Notes: generated by a model from the sequence alone, not told the origin. Counted from the stretch's first letter, positions 1 through 13,344 are shown. The stretch is DNA of 64,000 nt from Lunularia cruciata (GCA_948567375.1 OX419759.1:8462744-8526743); one strand, 5' to 3'. Made by a program: numbers and translations.

Positions 1-1849
1 GTAGCAAGTTGTTAGAGGAGACGAAAAAAAGTAAGAGTTGGTCGATTGTTAGATTCAAATACGTCTAACAATTATCTCAGATGTTCTAGTATTGCTTGAC
101 ATTTCTCTACACCCTTTCCAATAAAGAAAAATAATCGGCACTATCAAATTAATATGAAAGTGATTTCCATAGATATTATTTATTGATGGCAAATATATTA
201 GTCTTCCTCTAGGGCGAAGGATCTAAATGTCTAAGGAAGTAAAGCCAGATTGAAATATATGATTAATATGTACACAAGTTTGAGATGTAGCTGCTGGATT
301 ATTATCCAACAATCTTAATAAGTATATTATTTTAGGAAGTTCTTTATCTAGGTTGACAAATGTGGATTTCCAAAAGCTTCATTTTTCAAACTGTTATGCG
401 GATGACCCTTCTTTTGAAAATTGAGTAAAAAAATTTATTTTATATATATATATGGAAAATTCTAGATATAACAATTTAGACTAAAATCCCATTGTCAACA
501 TGGAATACTGCATATGTATCAAGCCTTTATAAGTAGGTTGGCCGGCATACCACTAGAGGCATCTCATGAGACAGGGTTGTCTATATTTAAGGTTATTTAT
601 ATTGTTTTTCATATACAGTTATATTTATATGTAATAAAATTCGATTATTTCAAGCTCAATTCAATCCACTGAAGTAAGCAAGAGATTGAAAAAGGGGCTA
701 CAATCAAGAGGGGTTACTTCTTGTAAAGATGAATTAATTTAACAGGGAAATAATACAAATGAAAAATTAAACAATTTTTTGAAAAGTAAACAAGAAATAG
801 GTGTATTAAGTATTATATCAATTTCATTAATAATTTTAGATTCTATTTCTAGCTGTGTAATGTTACTTATTACTGTTTGGATTTCATAATTGATGTGATA
901 GTATATACCTTTGTCAAAGTCCTTGGTCCTTAATTTTTTCTCAAATAAATCTTTTGGTATTTTTTTTCCATGAACTTCGCTTGAATTAATGGAAAATATC
1001 TTCATGTCTGAACTCTTAGCTCTAGAGGATAATAAAATAAGATAAATATTCGAGCATATTTTCTATTCAAAAGTTAACCTAATGATAATTTCAAAACTGA
1101 AGAGAGTTTGCAATAAAATCTTGCCGACATGTACTGTCACTCGTAAATGTAACAAAAGTATGATAAATGCTGTTATACACCTCGTTTCTTGCGAGTCCAT
1201 GATCTCAATTTCAGCATTGGAACTTTAGGTCAGAGTAAATAGAACCTTCAAACCATAGAAAATAGATATATAGGTGACCTAAGTGAGAGCATAAAAGATT
1301 ATTCAGTCTTAATTCATCATTCCAAGTACCTCTTGATAGTAGTGCATTTGATACAAATATTAAAAGTACATAAGTATCTATTATAGTATAAATTGGTATT
1401 TTATTTGAGGATTCTATATTTTGAAAAGATCCATTAATCTCAAGTGCTTCTTAATTTTCCATTATTCTCATTCCCTTAATAAGTAATAAAAGTTCAAATA
1501 AAGATTTAACAATAATGCTTTCAATATTACCACTTCATAAGCACTTTCAGATTTCATCTTAAGATTTCAGATATTCATATATATATAATTTTATTTTTTG
1601 AGTTCAGAGATGGAAGCCATGGAGTCATTCTAAAGATTTGAGTCATCGTAACCTTGGGGCACATGGTTGCGCTGAAGGGTCTGGCGCCAATACTGCACAG
1701 GTCGCAGCTCTGCCTCTTTACAATAAAATAAAATTTGAACTTGATGCTTTTAGAAGCATTACAGAAGAAATCCTATGTAATTAAGTGTAAATAAGAACTA
1801 TTTGATATTTTTATTTTGTATTTATATTATAAAAATTTAAAATTTAATA
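1..1849. other. AT-rich intergenic sequence, no gene recognised
   Basis: The stretch is AT-rich with frequent stops in all frames. The only open frame of note is an 88-codon minus-strand frame at 739-1005. It is lysine- and isoleucine-rich, matches no family I know and is what AT-rich DNA gives by chance. No LTR end, RNA gene or promoter could be supported. Confidence 0.5.
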
Positions 1850-4800
1850 AATTCTTCTAATCATATGCAAAAAATTATCATTAATAATTAATTCTTGATA
1901 TTTATTATATATTAATTACTCTAGAGTGTTGCATAAAACCTAATTTTTATTTCATTCTAATTGGTTAGTCTTTTATTAAAGGAAGATAGTTTTGCAGTAC
2001 ACCAAATGAAGGAGAATTTCCATATTGTATGGAGTTGAGTATTAATAGCTTAGTTTATTTTGGAAGCTATATATACAAGCTAGAAAATATTTATTTTCAA
2101 ATTTAGATACTTCTAAAATGACAAAGTTCTATTACCAAGGCAAATCTAAGTGCATACCTCAAAAGTTGATGAATTTTACCAAAGTATTTGAAGGCGCTTT
2201 CTTGTATATATGTAGAGTATTATTTGAGAATATATTTTCCAAATAATATCATTATGATAGTACTCCTCAATTATATATAGGATGATTAATATTCCAATAT
2301 GAATGATAATTATGACTTTAAAAAAATGATTTTACAGAAAAATACAAAGAGGTTTAACCACAGCATAATATATCAAACTAAGATTTTTCCTTAAAAGTTT
2401 TAAACCAAAATAAAAGAAACTGAACACTAATTTTTAGGATCTTAAAATTAATTTATATTACAATTTAAAATTCCACTAAGAACTATGAATTTTCTTTACA
2501 TATTGATCATACCAATTTATGAAGATTAGGATATTTTTAAATCTGTATCCTTACACATATCAATAACCTAAACCCATGAAACTATATAAAGAAATGCTAA
2601 TAACTATCCAAATAATAATAAATAGTGATAACCCCAACTAAAAGATGGATAAAGAAAGAGATCAATGAAAATCCAACTTATATTATAGTCATTTTTAGTT
2701 AAAAAATATTATCAGTATGTATTAATAATAAATTTTGACTTAATAATTACATACATAATAATTACTACATATATTTAATTTTTTAATATTCACAAAAATT
2801 TCAAATAATTACTTAAATTTATTGATGATAATATTTTGATATTATTTCAGTCCTTGGTTGTAGAAAATAATAATGTAGATTGATTTTTTTAAGGAAAATA
2901 TAAGAGGAATTTTATTTGGAATTTGGTGGAATAATTATAAGAATGGCTTAGGAATGCATAAATATTAACCTTTTAAAGGTTTTCTATTGTGCTATTGAAC
3001 ATAATTTTTAAATATATAAAGGTAAAAGATGTAGATTAAAAAAATTAATAAGAATGGAAAATTTCACAAAAATAATTTGGATTTATTTTTTTATTTATAT
3101 ATTACGTTTTGGATTTATTTTTTTATTTATATATTACGTTTTGTATTTATATATATTATATTTACATATTAGTAATATATTATATCTTACTATATTATTT
3201 CTTATTCAGCTTGTACTCTATAAAGTTGCAAGGCTTGTCTAATTTATTCCTTGACAAGTTCATTATTTCCTAAGGCTTATAAGTTAAAATATAATTGAGT
3301 TTTACATCAATATCTTTGGATCCTTCAACTATCAAATAAATGTTTTATCATGTTATCAACTTAGTATATGAGTATTAACTAATGCCCATGCTCAAAGAAA
3401 TGCATCTCTTAACTCTCATGTTTTTAAAGTATAATTATGGTAATTCAATGTCTACCAAAACATGGTATAATAGCAAGAAATAAGTTGTTCTCTTGAGAAT
3501 ATGGGTTGGAAATTGGTAAATTTGAAGAGGAATGTCACAAATTGCATTTCTTTATTATTACCTATTTAACCTCTTTGGCAGGAACTACTCCCCAAAGAAG
3601 GTAGTATCAGCTCACTATGGCACACTATGACCAATAGAAAACTAAAAGATCACTTTAAATAAGAATAAGTTCCAACTATTTCTTGAAGGTAATGATTCTA
3701 AACTCCAAAAGGGCTACTTCACTATAAAGAATGTGATATACCCCTCTTAGAAGACACAACTCCAAAGGCACTTTGCATTGGTAGTAGGACTTTGCTTTTT
3801 GATTTCATGGTACTTTCAACACTATAGCTCAATTAAGATCAGTCCAGGCATTGCTTTGCTCTTTTAGAACTACCAATCCCAATCCTAGCCCCGAGTAAGA
3901 ATCATCACTCCCACTCAATCACTCAGGTTCTTGCTAAGAAGATTCTGCACCATATTCACCAAAGACATACAACCAATACTCAGAATTTAAGCTAAAGTGA
4001 TGAAATTTTTTTGGCACTATTTCTTTATTCATGTTCAAAAGATTGAATGAAGTATTTACTTGGCTAAATTTTTATATACTCTTTCTAATCTTTTTATATA
4101 CTCTTTCTTTGAGAGAAAAACTAAATCTACCGATTGAGGAAACCCAAATATCTTCTTTGCTCATCCCATTATACATTGATAATTGTTTCTTTGTTTTATC
4201 TTATCTACTCACATGTAGGTAATTAGGCACCTTACACATGTCAAGGAAGGTATCAATTCTTCTCCAAAGATAACTTATAATTTTGTCTCCTTTTGTCTTA
4301 CTACTCCAAAGCTTATATCTACAATGGTCTTACAACTAAGAAGAACTTCTTCAATAAAGGGACTTTGGAATAAAGTAATATTGTGAAGAACTACCTTTGC
4401 CACCATAGACACTAACAAGGAGCTCGGTGCTCTCCTTGTAATTGCTATTCCTAAGAAATAGATGTCATATGTTTCAGTCAATTTTCTATCAATATGCTCT
4501 TGAAGCTTAATTGCTAATTCTTCCATCTTCGCAGCCTTTTATTTTTCCCCTCTAGCTTCTAAACCTAAAACTTCAGCTCATGTAACTTCAACTTCATCAT
4601 TTTACCTAGATTTACCCCACCATAATTTCCAACAAATGATCCCAAACTTCTTCCAATTGATTGAGGATCTTTGCCTTCTCTTCTTTTGAGTTGCTATTCA
4701 AGGCTTGCACTTCCTTTGTCACCTCCTCCAACATTTGAGGTCAATTTGTTGCCTCTTACTCCTTCTCTTTCTTTGCTTCTTTGGCCACCACTTCAAGTTG

Positions 4801-4975
4801 TACGGCAAACCCTTCTTATACTCAAGCATATGCACTCTCAAGATGACTACTCTTACCTTGGTAGTCTCCAACTCTCCCGAAATCCTAACTTTGTACACTT
4901 ACTATTTCTACTTGTGTTCAAATCAAAGTGCTTTCAAGCCTCCTTGTAGCCTCTTAAATATCTTCTTCTAATTCA
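1850..4975. repeat. Unit 1 of a direct tandem duplication of about 3 kb
   Basis: Long blocks recur in the same order and orientation about 2.9-3.1 kb downstream. For example the block at 1,920-2,225 matches 5,045-5,345, the block at 3,360-3,420 matches 6,255-6,320, and the block at 4,640-4,950 matches 7,530-7,860. Similarity is high but clearly diverged, with many substitutions and indels. The left edge lies near 1,850 and the junction near 4,975, where an AT-rich stretch starts again. The right half (about 4,270-4,975) reads on the minus strand like a decayed Glu/Lys-rich coiled coil with several stops. No LTR, transposase or reverse transcriptase is visible in it. Confidence 0.75.
3079..3142. 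repeat. Perfect 32-bp tandem duplication
   Basis: A 32-bp AT-rich unit starting GGATTTATTT and ending ACGTTTT occurs at 3,079-3,110 and immediately again at 3,111-3,142 without visible change. It produces the hydrophobic repeat in a short open frame at 3,054-3,242, which I do not consider a gene. It is absent from duplication unit 2 as far as I can see. Confidence 0.85.
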
Positions 4976-7900
4976 TGTAACAATAAATATTAATCATAAT
5001 GAATAATAATTTATTATATGAATATTTATTCAATTTATATATATAACCCTAGAGTGTTGTGTAAAACCTAATTTTTTATTTCATTCTAATTGGTTCTTAA
5101 AAGAAGATCGTTTTGCAATACAACAAATGAAGGAGAATTTCCATATTGTATGGAGTTTCTTATTAATAACTTATCTTATTTGGAGGCTTTATATACAAGC
5201 TAGAAAATATTTATTTTCAAATTTAGATATTTCTACAGATTACAAAGTTCTATTACCAACGCAAAATTTAAGTTCATACCTCAAAAGTTGATTATTTTAC
5301 CACAGTATTTGAAGGCACTTTCTTGTACATATGTAGAGTACTATTTTAGAATTCTAAACAATATCATTTATGATAGTACTCCTCAATTATATGTAAGATG
5401 ATTCAAATATTCTGCTATGAGTGATAATTATCACTGTACAAAATATGATTTTAGAGAAAAATATAAAGAGGTTTAACCATAGCATAATATATCAAACTAA
5501 TAATTTTCAATAAAATTTGTAAATCAAACTTTAAGATACTGAAGAATAAATTTTAGGATCTTAAAATTAATTTTTAATATAATTTAAACCTCCACTAAAA
5601 AGTATCATTTTTCTTTACATTTGATAATACAATTTTATGAAGATTAGGATATTTTAGAAAATGTATAGTTACACACATAGAAAACCTAAACACATGAGAG
5701 TATATAAAGAAATGCTAATAATATCCAAATAATAATAAATAGTGATAACCCGGTTAAAAGATGGATAAAGAAAGAGAATGTAAACTCAACCTACATTATA
5801 ATGATTTTAGTTAAAAATATATTATCAATAACTATATAGATACTATTTTTAATTTAATAACTATATAAATTATTTCATAGATTTAAAATGAAATATAAAT
5901 ATTAATATAAAAATTAAATAATTACTCATTTTATTTATAATAATAATTTGAAATTATTTCAGTCCTTGGTTGTAGAAAATCATAATATAGATTGATTTAC
6001 TTAAGAGAAATCAACCTTTAATTATATATATAATTTTTAAATAATTCTAGTGTTTTATTGAAAATATTTTTTTAAATATTTAAAAATTAAACATGTAGAT
6101 TTGGAAATTAACAAAAATAGATAAATTCACAAAAAAAAATTAAAATTGTTTATTATTGATATATTATCATATTATTATATTTCATAAATTATATTATTAT
6201 ATTACCATAGTAATATATTATATAAATATAATATTATTTATTATTTAATCATGTTATAATCTTAGTATAAGACTAGTAACTAGTGCTTATGCTCAAAGAA
6301 ATACATCTTTTAACTCTCATGTTTTTAAAGTATAATTGTGGTAATTCAATGTCTACCAAAACATTGGATACCAGTAACAAATAGGTTGTTCCCATGAGAA
6401 TATGGGTTGGAAATGGTTAGATTTCAAAAGGAATGTCACTAATTGCAATTCTTTATTATTACCTATTAAACCTCTTGCGTAGGAACTACTCTCCAAAGAA
6501 GGTAGTATCACTCCCTATGGCACACTATGTCCAATGGGAGACTAAAACATCACTTTCACAAAGAATAAATTCCAACTATATTTCCTAAAGGTAATGATTC
6601 AATAAACTACAAAAGGGTTACTTCACTACAAAGAATGTGTTTTACACTTCATAGAAGGCACAACCATAAAGGCACTTTGCATTGGTAGTAGGACTTTACC
6701 TTTTGATTTTGTGGTACTTTCAACACTATAGCTCACTTAAGACCCTGTCAAGGCATTGCTTTGCTTTCTTAGAACTACCAAGGATCCCAACCCTAGCCTC
6801 AAGTAAGAATCATCACTCCTACTCAATCACTCGGGTTCTTGCTAAGAAAATTCCTCACCATATTCACCAAAGACATACAGCCAATACTCAGAATTCAAGC
6901 AAAAGTGATGAAGGAATTTTGGCTCTATTTCTTTATTCATGTTCAAAAGATTGAATGAATTATTTACTTGGCCAAAGTTTTATATACTTTTTCTACTCTA
7001 AGAGAACTAAATCTAACGGTTGAGGAAGCCAAAATATCTTCTTGGCTCATCCTATTATACATTGATGATTTTATCTTTGTCTTATCTTATCTACTCACAT
7101 GCAGGTAATTATGCACCTTATATATATCAAGGAAGGTATCGATTCTTCTTGAAAGATAACTTATAATTTTTTCTCCTTTGGAGTTACTACTCCAAAGATT
7201 AAATCTATAATGCTCTTACAACTAAGAAGAATATCTACAACTACAAAGAACTTCTTCAATGAATGGACCTTGGAATAAAGTAATATTGTGAAGAACTACC
7301 TTTGCCACTGTAGACACTAACAAGGAGCTTGGTGCTCTCCTTGTAATTTTCTGTTCCTAAGAGGTAGATGTTATATGTTTCAGTCAATTTTCTATCGATA
7401 TGCCCATGAAGCTTATTTGCTAATTAAGTCCATCTTCTCATCCTTGCATTTTCCCTTCCATCTTTTAAACCTAAAACTTCAACTCATGTAACTTCAACTT
7501 CATTATTTTACCTAGATTTACATCCACCATAATTTCCACCAACTGATCCCAAACTTCTTCCAATTGCTTGAGGATCTTTGCCTTCTTTTCTTTCGAGTTG
7601 CTATGCAAGGCTTGCACTTCCTTTGTTACCTCCTCCAAAATTTGAGGTCAATCTGATGCCTTCTACTCCTTCTCTTTCTTCAATTTTTAGCCACCACTTC
7701 AAGTTCTATGGCCAACTCCTTCTTATACTCAAACATATGCATTCTAAAGATGACTACTCTTATCTTGGCAGTCTTCAACTCTCCCCAAATACTAACTACT
7801 TCTTTGTGCAATTATAATTTCTACTTGTGTTCAAATCAAAGGGCTTTCAAGCCTCCTTGCCTCTTAGTATCTTCTTCATATTGCTTTTGGTTTGCAACAA
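4976..7900. repeat. Unit 2 of the direct tandem duplication of about 3 kb
   Basis: This is the second copy of the block at 1,850-4,975. Its left end (4,976-5,060) corresponds to about 1,850-1,925, and it ends where unit 1 ends, near the homologue of 4,960. The sequence then continues past 7,900 into DNA present only once. Unit 2 is slightly shorter than unit 1 and has small indels throughout. The two units probably arose by unequal exchange or a local duplication and then drifted. Confidence 0.7.
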
Positions 7901-9300
7901 GAGAACTATTATATTGCTCTGGTTTCACATTGTAATTTTCTTGCACAAGTGTGTTTGCCTTTTATCACTCTTCCTTGTTTTGGCTCTTGTCCATCTTTTC
8001 CTTCCACTTGTCCTACTTCATCTTCCTAGTTTACATGGTCTTGTGTAGCCTTTAAACAAGAGAGGTGTAATCTATCTTATTTGGATAAACTTCTTGGTAC
8101 TTGGGTAGAATTGTCCTCATAAGCTACAAGGCAAAACCTACCAAATGTGTAATAAAATTTGCACCTTCAATGACTTGCATTCTTCTTTTTGGTGGCCTTT
8201 CCTCTCACTTGGGTCTGGAGTCCACTTCAAGGGATATACATTGGACTCAATCTCCACCATCCCTTTAGGTTCTTCTTTTGGTTTCTCCTTGACCTCTTGA
8301 TGTTCTCCTTTAAGTACCTTTGCTTCCTGGGCGGGGCTAAGGGGTTCTTTGGCCCCAATTTGAGTTTCTTCTTATTATTCTTTGGCCTTGTCTTCTTGGT
8401 CTGAACATTGTTCTTTTGGGTTTGGGTTAAAGTATGCATATTTTTATTATTCCTACCCCTCAAATTTGGATCTTGACCCCTAAAAGATGAGAGAGTTGTC
8501 CTCTTATTGTTGTTCTTCCACCATCTCTTGTAATTCATCCTCCAAAGAAACGTCAATTACTTGTGGGTTCTTCAGTCTTGGTCTATTTCTTGGGTTTTAA
8601 GATCATGAGAGTGCCAATATCTTCTTCTTCATCATCTTGGTGGTTCCTTCTTCATCTACCAATGCAAACTTATCAATCATTGCAAACTCCACATTTGCAT
8701 CTTGGTACTTTTGAATGATGGCTCTCCCTTTAGATTGCAAGATGCAATACCCCATTGGGTAATAGTAAATGGGGAATTTCTTTCTCTCCTCTTTTTTGAG
8801 AAGGTTCAATCTCATATAGAACTGTATCATAAAAAGAGTTAGGTATGTTGCTCTACCATCTTCCTCAAACTCCCTAAGCATGCTCCTTGCTTGCAAATAG
8901 AATATATGTGCCTAGTTGACCAACTCCACTTGATCCATATAGTCAAAGAAGATGGCATGGCTATTGTTGATGTAGGTCATCCTCTTTTGTCAAAATAGTT
9001 TCATCATTGCTTCCATAACCGCCCTAGGTCTTTGTTACTACCACCCTCTAGCCATTGTTGGTGAACCTCTTCTCTCCAAAGGACTCCACTATTTGGGTGT
9101 TCATTTCCTCGTCTACATGCTCAAATTCAATGCCAAGAGTCATTCCTCCAAGTTGAGCTACATCCAATCCAAGGACATTTGTCCGTTTCTCCTCTATTTA
9201 GGTAAAGAGGTTTTTCTCTAAGATCACCTATCTCTGTCTCCCTACTTTGTTCCCTTCATCTCATGGATGATCCCAAACTCACTAAGCTCCAATTTTAGAG
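7901..9300 (-). pseudogene. Decayed minus-strand coding-like sequence of unknown family
   Basis: On the minus strand the region keeps open stretches with protein-like composition. One (8,603-8,896) is a 97-codon frame rich in charged residues, with a central segment carrying tyrosines, a proline-methionine-glycine step and a cysteine. A second (8,227-8,556) is basic and asparagine-rich. They continue the coiled-coil-like sequence of the duplicated unit upstream. No start, splice pattern or complete frame was found, and I do not recognise the family. The mix of stops and residual coding bias suggests a dead transposable-element or gene-derived sequence. A similar character is seen downstream of the integrase of element C at 19,200-20,760. 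Confidence 0.35.
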
Positions 9301-10204
9301 CAAGAAGGAGAGATGTATGCTCTAGACAAACTCATATAATAGATGACCATTTATTTATTGTTGTGGCACAAAGAGTTGCCTCAAGGATTTTCCTCATGTA
9401 AACACAATATTTTCTATCAAGTACAAAGGACTAATGCAAACAATTACAAAGGACTATGAAAGACTACAAGGATGTACAAAGGTCTAGGAGTATTGCTTGG
9501 TTCAAGACTAGAATTTGCTGGTAGAAAGTGAAATTAATCCATGTGCACTTGATTTTATAGCTAAGGTTTTTCAATCAATAGGTAAGTAGTCATTCTCCAC
9601 ACATGTGAGCCCTTCGTGGATACAAATAGTCTTTGGTGGTAGTTCTTATCTAGGTGATGGTGTATTCAAATTAATGTATGATCTTTGGGTCCAAAGGACC
9701 TTTCTAATTGAGTTTTCTGCCTTTGACCACTCTTTGGACTTTACACCTTTAGGATTTATTGGAGTGTATTGGCTTTGTACTTGTCCTCTTTGTACCCTTG
9801 CATGTATAGAGACAACTCTAAAGAAATCTCCACTAAGAGGTTTACTTTCTTGAAAAAGTACCATACCCTTGTAGAAAAGAGGAAAAAAAAGACTTTTGAA
9901 CTACCACAATGATGATATTTTATTCTATATATTATTATATGTTTTTTAACTTTGAATTTGTGAGCTAAGCACTTGATTTAGGTTTATATATAATTTACAT
10001 AATGTTTTTAGTCTAGATAAAATTGAAATAGATGATTTATGCATGCTAATCCAAATTTTTTATTAAAATATATAGTAATTTATCAGTTAATTTCTTCACT
10101 TAGCATAATCAAGGGTTGTAAAGGTATATATGCTATAAAGTAGAAGCAATACCTTACCAATAAAGGTTAATATTCTATTTTATTATTTATTATTATTTTA
10201 ATCC

Positions 10205-10239
<35 letters not shown>

Positions 10240-13020
10240 GTATCTACAAAATATTTAGTTAAATATGAATAAATAAGTTAACATGACATTCTGTCTTGTT
10301 ACCAATGGAATAATTCAAATATTCAACTAAGTAATCAAAATGTTGAGATTCTAGAAACATAACGAGTATGTCTATGTTAGTGAATTAACAGAAAACTTCC
10401 CTTTATATTGTATGGAAGAAGTAGTAATAAAATTAAAGTTAAAAAGGGAAAATTATAACTTAAAGTTAATTTTCATATAGTAACTAATGATGTAAAATAT
10501 AATTGATAAGTTAAGTAAATTTAATATTTTTTCATCTTATAGTATAATCTGAAGTTATTTATATCATGCATTTTTTGATTAGATATTCATTATGATTTCA
10601 ATCTATAAAATAAAAAATAAGCTTTTAATAATTGTATTCAATATATAACATAATAAATTTATAAAACAAAAAATTTACATTGAAAATATAGTACAGATCT
10701 AGTAATTAAGTTCTACTCAAGATGACATATAACCTTTCTATAACTTTAGTCTATTGTATGCATTTATCTCATAATAACACCCATATTCAAAATCTTATAT
10801 TGAAATGTAGATAACTCTAAAAACTATAAATACTAGATCTATTTAATAATCTAATATTTTATATTTTTATGTCAATAATGCCACTGATTTCCTACATCTT
10901 GATGATAACATTGTAATAAATTTTTAATTCAATTGTAAAATTAAATATATGTTTCAAGAGAGATAGGATGTATTCCTAAATTCGAATAATTTTATTTTGA
11001 TATGACTATATTGTAGAGTTTTTTAAATGTAAGATAGAGAAATATTGAGTGACTTAATGAGCAGAGTATCTCTTATTATATATACCATAAGAGAGTGTTT
11101 CAATTACGTGCTTTTCACTATTTGTAAAAATTCCATAAAAAAATTACCAATAGTTACGGGTCACAATTTTGGTGACATGTAGCTTTTTACATGGTTTTAT
11201 GTAATTCCTAATGAATTCATAAACTTTAATTAGAACATTAAAGTGCCTAATTTGGATTTGAATTGAGTGTACACATGTCACTATAAAGAGTTATTGGTAC
11301 AAATCTTTATAGAGAAAGAGTTCTCTACTTTCACACCTAGAGAGATATACAAGAAGAGCATTAGATCATATTTGTTTTTTTAATCTACATTTATTGGAAA
11401 GACGTATTTTAAATCAAATTGACTAATGCATTGTTGTAGTACACACAAACTACTTTGTGATGGAAGATAGAAATGTATGCAAAAATGGATTTTAGAGATG
11501 GATTGTAAATGTGACAATGAAGATGACATCATTGATTGGGGATTCCACATATTGGATTAGTGCAGTTTGGGATACAACAAGAATGAACTAAACCAAGCAA
11601 AAATTGAAATAATCATGAGATTGTGGGACTTCCACACTCCCACAAATATTTGGTGGACAGAAGTCAATCTCATCACAATATAGAATTTGTGCATCAATTA
11701 TTTAGAGGTCTTGATCTCCCTATATTTAAACAGTTAGTGCAGATCTACATTGCATCTTTTTTAGTCTTTATTCGAGTTGATTAGAGAGTATGAAGTGTTA
11801 AAAATAATGACTCAAGAAATTCTTGCCTTTGATATATATCATATTGATTAATAACAAGCACACTTTTCACCTATAGTACCCAAGAACTCACTAATCTAAC
11901 CTCTAAACCTTCCTCACATATAAACTCCATAGGGAAACTAAAATGGCCCACAAACTCAATCAAAACACATAAAAAAGTTTTTGATGTTTCATTTTGAAGC
12001 AACTAATTTTTTATGAGTAACAAGAGAATCTTTGATGGGCAAATTTTGCAATTTAAACCTCCCAATTTTGCAACAACTTGATAGTGGAAGTAAAAGAAAA
12101 TTTAGCAAATCATCCAATTTGAACATTAGATGAGACCAAGTTTGGTGCCTTTTGGTGGTAAGTAAATTAATTTTGAAAGAAGATCTAGCAATGGAATTTT
12201 ATTCAAATAGTATCTTTTTTATATCAGAATTTTTTTTTGGTTATCATTATGTTTTTACTACAAGAATACACTAATTAGGATTGATTGAGCTAGTCAATAA
12301 TTCTTATTTTTGATAGAATTTTGAAATGAATAATACATATAATAGTTATTGCAAGTGTTTTTTTTGTTATTATTGTTGAATGTATTATAATGACTTAGTG
12401 TTGACTCACTATAGGATAATTGGTAAGAATAGGTCATTTTGTTGAGGATACAAGTTGGAAATGGCTTAAACAAGAAAGATAGGGTCATAATGAAGACAAT
12501 CCATTAGTACATATATTATTAACCTCTTGGGCAAGATTATGCCCAAAAAAGTGTAGTGTCACCAAAACAAGTGATACTACAATGCTAAGCCATCTATCCT
12601 TCTATGTGCTAAAGGGTCAAATCCAGGGGATTCTTAAGAGAGGATGGTCATTTGGAATGAAGGTCACTTCATTTTGGAGCCTCTTTGTTCACCAAAGTCT
12701 ATATGAGCATCAAACTACCACAAAAATGGTTGTAGTAGCCACAATTTGTATAGTATTCCTACCATAAGCCATACAAAATGCAACCACCACCACATTGCAT
12801 GAATGAAGCCTGATAACTTCATGAACTAAATTGGGTAGAAGAGATTTCAGAATTTACATCACTCTAAAGACTACAACTATGATGCCATCTTCTACCCTTC
12901 CAAGAAGGCATGAGGTAACGGGAATCAAAAACATTTCATGTTACTCAATCTTATCTAAGAGTGTTACTTGATGAGATATTGAGGCCATACAGACTTGGAT
13001 CTATATAATTCATGAATTGG
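9301..13020. other. AT-rich intergenic DNA, nothing recognised
   Basis: The sequence has very low GC and short open frames only. Apart from the TTA microsatellite near 10,205 I see no coding domain, LTR or terminal inverted repeat. Frames at 9,605-9,853 and 12,582-12,767 are short and have no recognisable content. The segment ends at the target site of element A. Confidence 0.5.
10205..10239. repeat. TTA trinucleotide microsatellite
   Basis: An uninterrupted run of about eleven to twelve TTA/ATT triplets in AT-rich intergenic DNA. It is likely to be length-variable between individuals. Confidence 0.9.
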
Positions 13021-13025
13021 GTCAG
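13021..13025. repeat. Target-site duplication of element A, left (GTCAG)
   Basis: GTCAG lies immediately before the TGTAAC start of the left LTR and recurs exactly at 18,649-18,653 after the right LTR. A 5-bp duplication is the expected product of Ty3/gypsy integrase and fixes the ends of the element. Confidence 0.95.
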
Positions 13026-13095
13026 TGTAACAATATGGAGTTTAGTGACGAAGTTAGTCGGGCTTACGAAGTAGAGAATAAGACAAAATAGCCTA

Positions 13096-13317
13096 GAATA
13101 TTCTAGAAGCATCTAAGAAGCTTCTTAGGAAGCTTCCCAACTAGTTAACTTGCGCCTTAAGCAGGTAGCTTCTAGAAGGAAGCTTCTAGAAGCTTCTAAC
13201 TAGCTTAGCTTGCACGCCAAGTAGGCGGCTTCTAGAAGGAAGCTTCTTGAGAAGCTTCCTAGTTAACTTGGCTTGCACTCCAAGAAAGCGGCTCAAGGAA
13301 ACTTCTTGAGAAGCTTC
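13096..13317 (+). promoter_or_regulatory. Cluster of heat-shock elements in the LTR promoter
   Basis: Nine exact GAAnnTTC blocks start at 13,096, 13,117, 13,129, 13,179, 13,189, 13,239, 13,251, 13,298 and 13,310. Three TTCTAGAA blocks link or precede them. Two stretches meet the classical heat-shock-factor rule of at least three alternating units at 5-bp steps: 13,096-13,108 (three units) and 13,179-13,196 (four units). The last block ends about 20 bp before the TATA box. Heat-shock factor binding to such arrays is established in eukaryotes, and the Arabidopsis copia element ONSEN is heat-activated through LTR heat-shock elements. Heat induction of this element is inferred. Confidence 0.75.
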
Positions 13318-13336
13318 AAGGGTCTTGTATGCTACC

Positions 13337-13344
13337 TATAAATA
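13337..13344 (+). promoter_or_regulatory. TATA box of the 5' LTR
   Basis: TATAAATA sits about 20 bp after the last heat-shock block and about 110 bp before the LTR end. That leaves room for R and U5. The same box is kept in the other LTRs of the family. Confidence 0.8.

Noticed and set aside
3054..3242. Possible small membrane protein
   Set aside because: The hydrophobicity comes from a tandem AT-rich 32-bp repeat. No promoter or conservation argument supports it.
8227..8556. A 109-codon minus-strand frame rich in Lys and Asn
   Set aside because: Low-complexity composition, no start context and no domain. Kept only as part of a decayed region.
13096..13317. GAAGCTTC blocks as chance palindromes only
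   Set aside because: The 5-bp phasing of GAA and TTC in continuous arrays, the repetition in a tandem unit, the position before TATA and the conservation in B and F make chance unlikely, so the heat-shock reading was kept.
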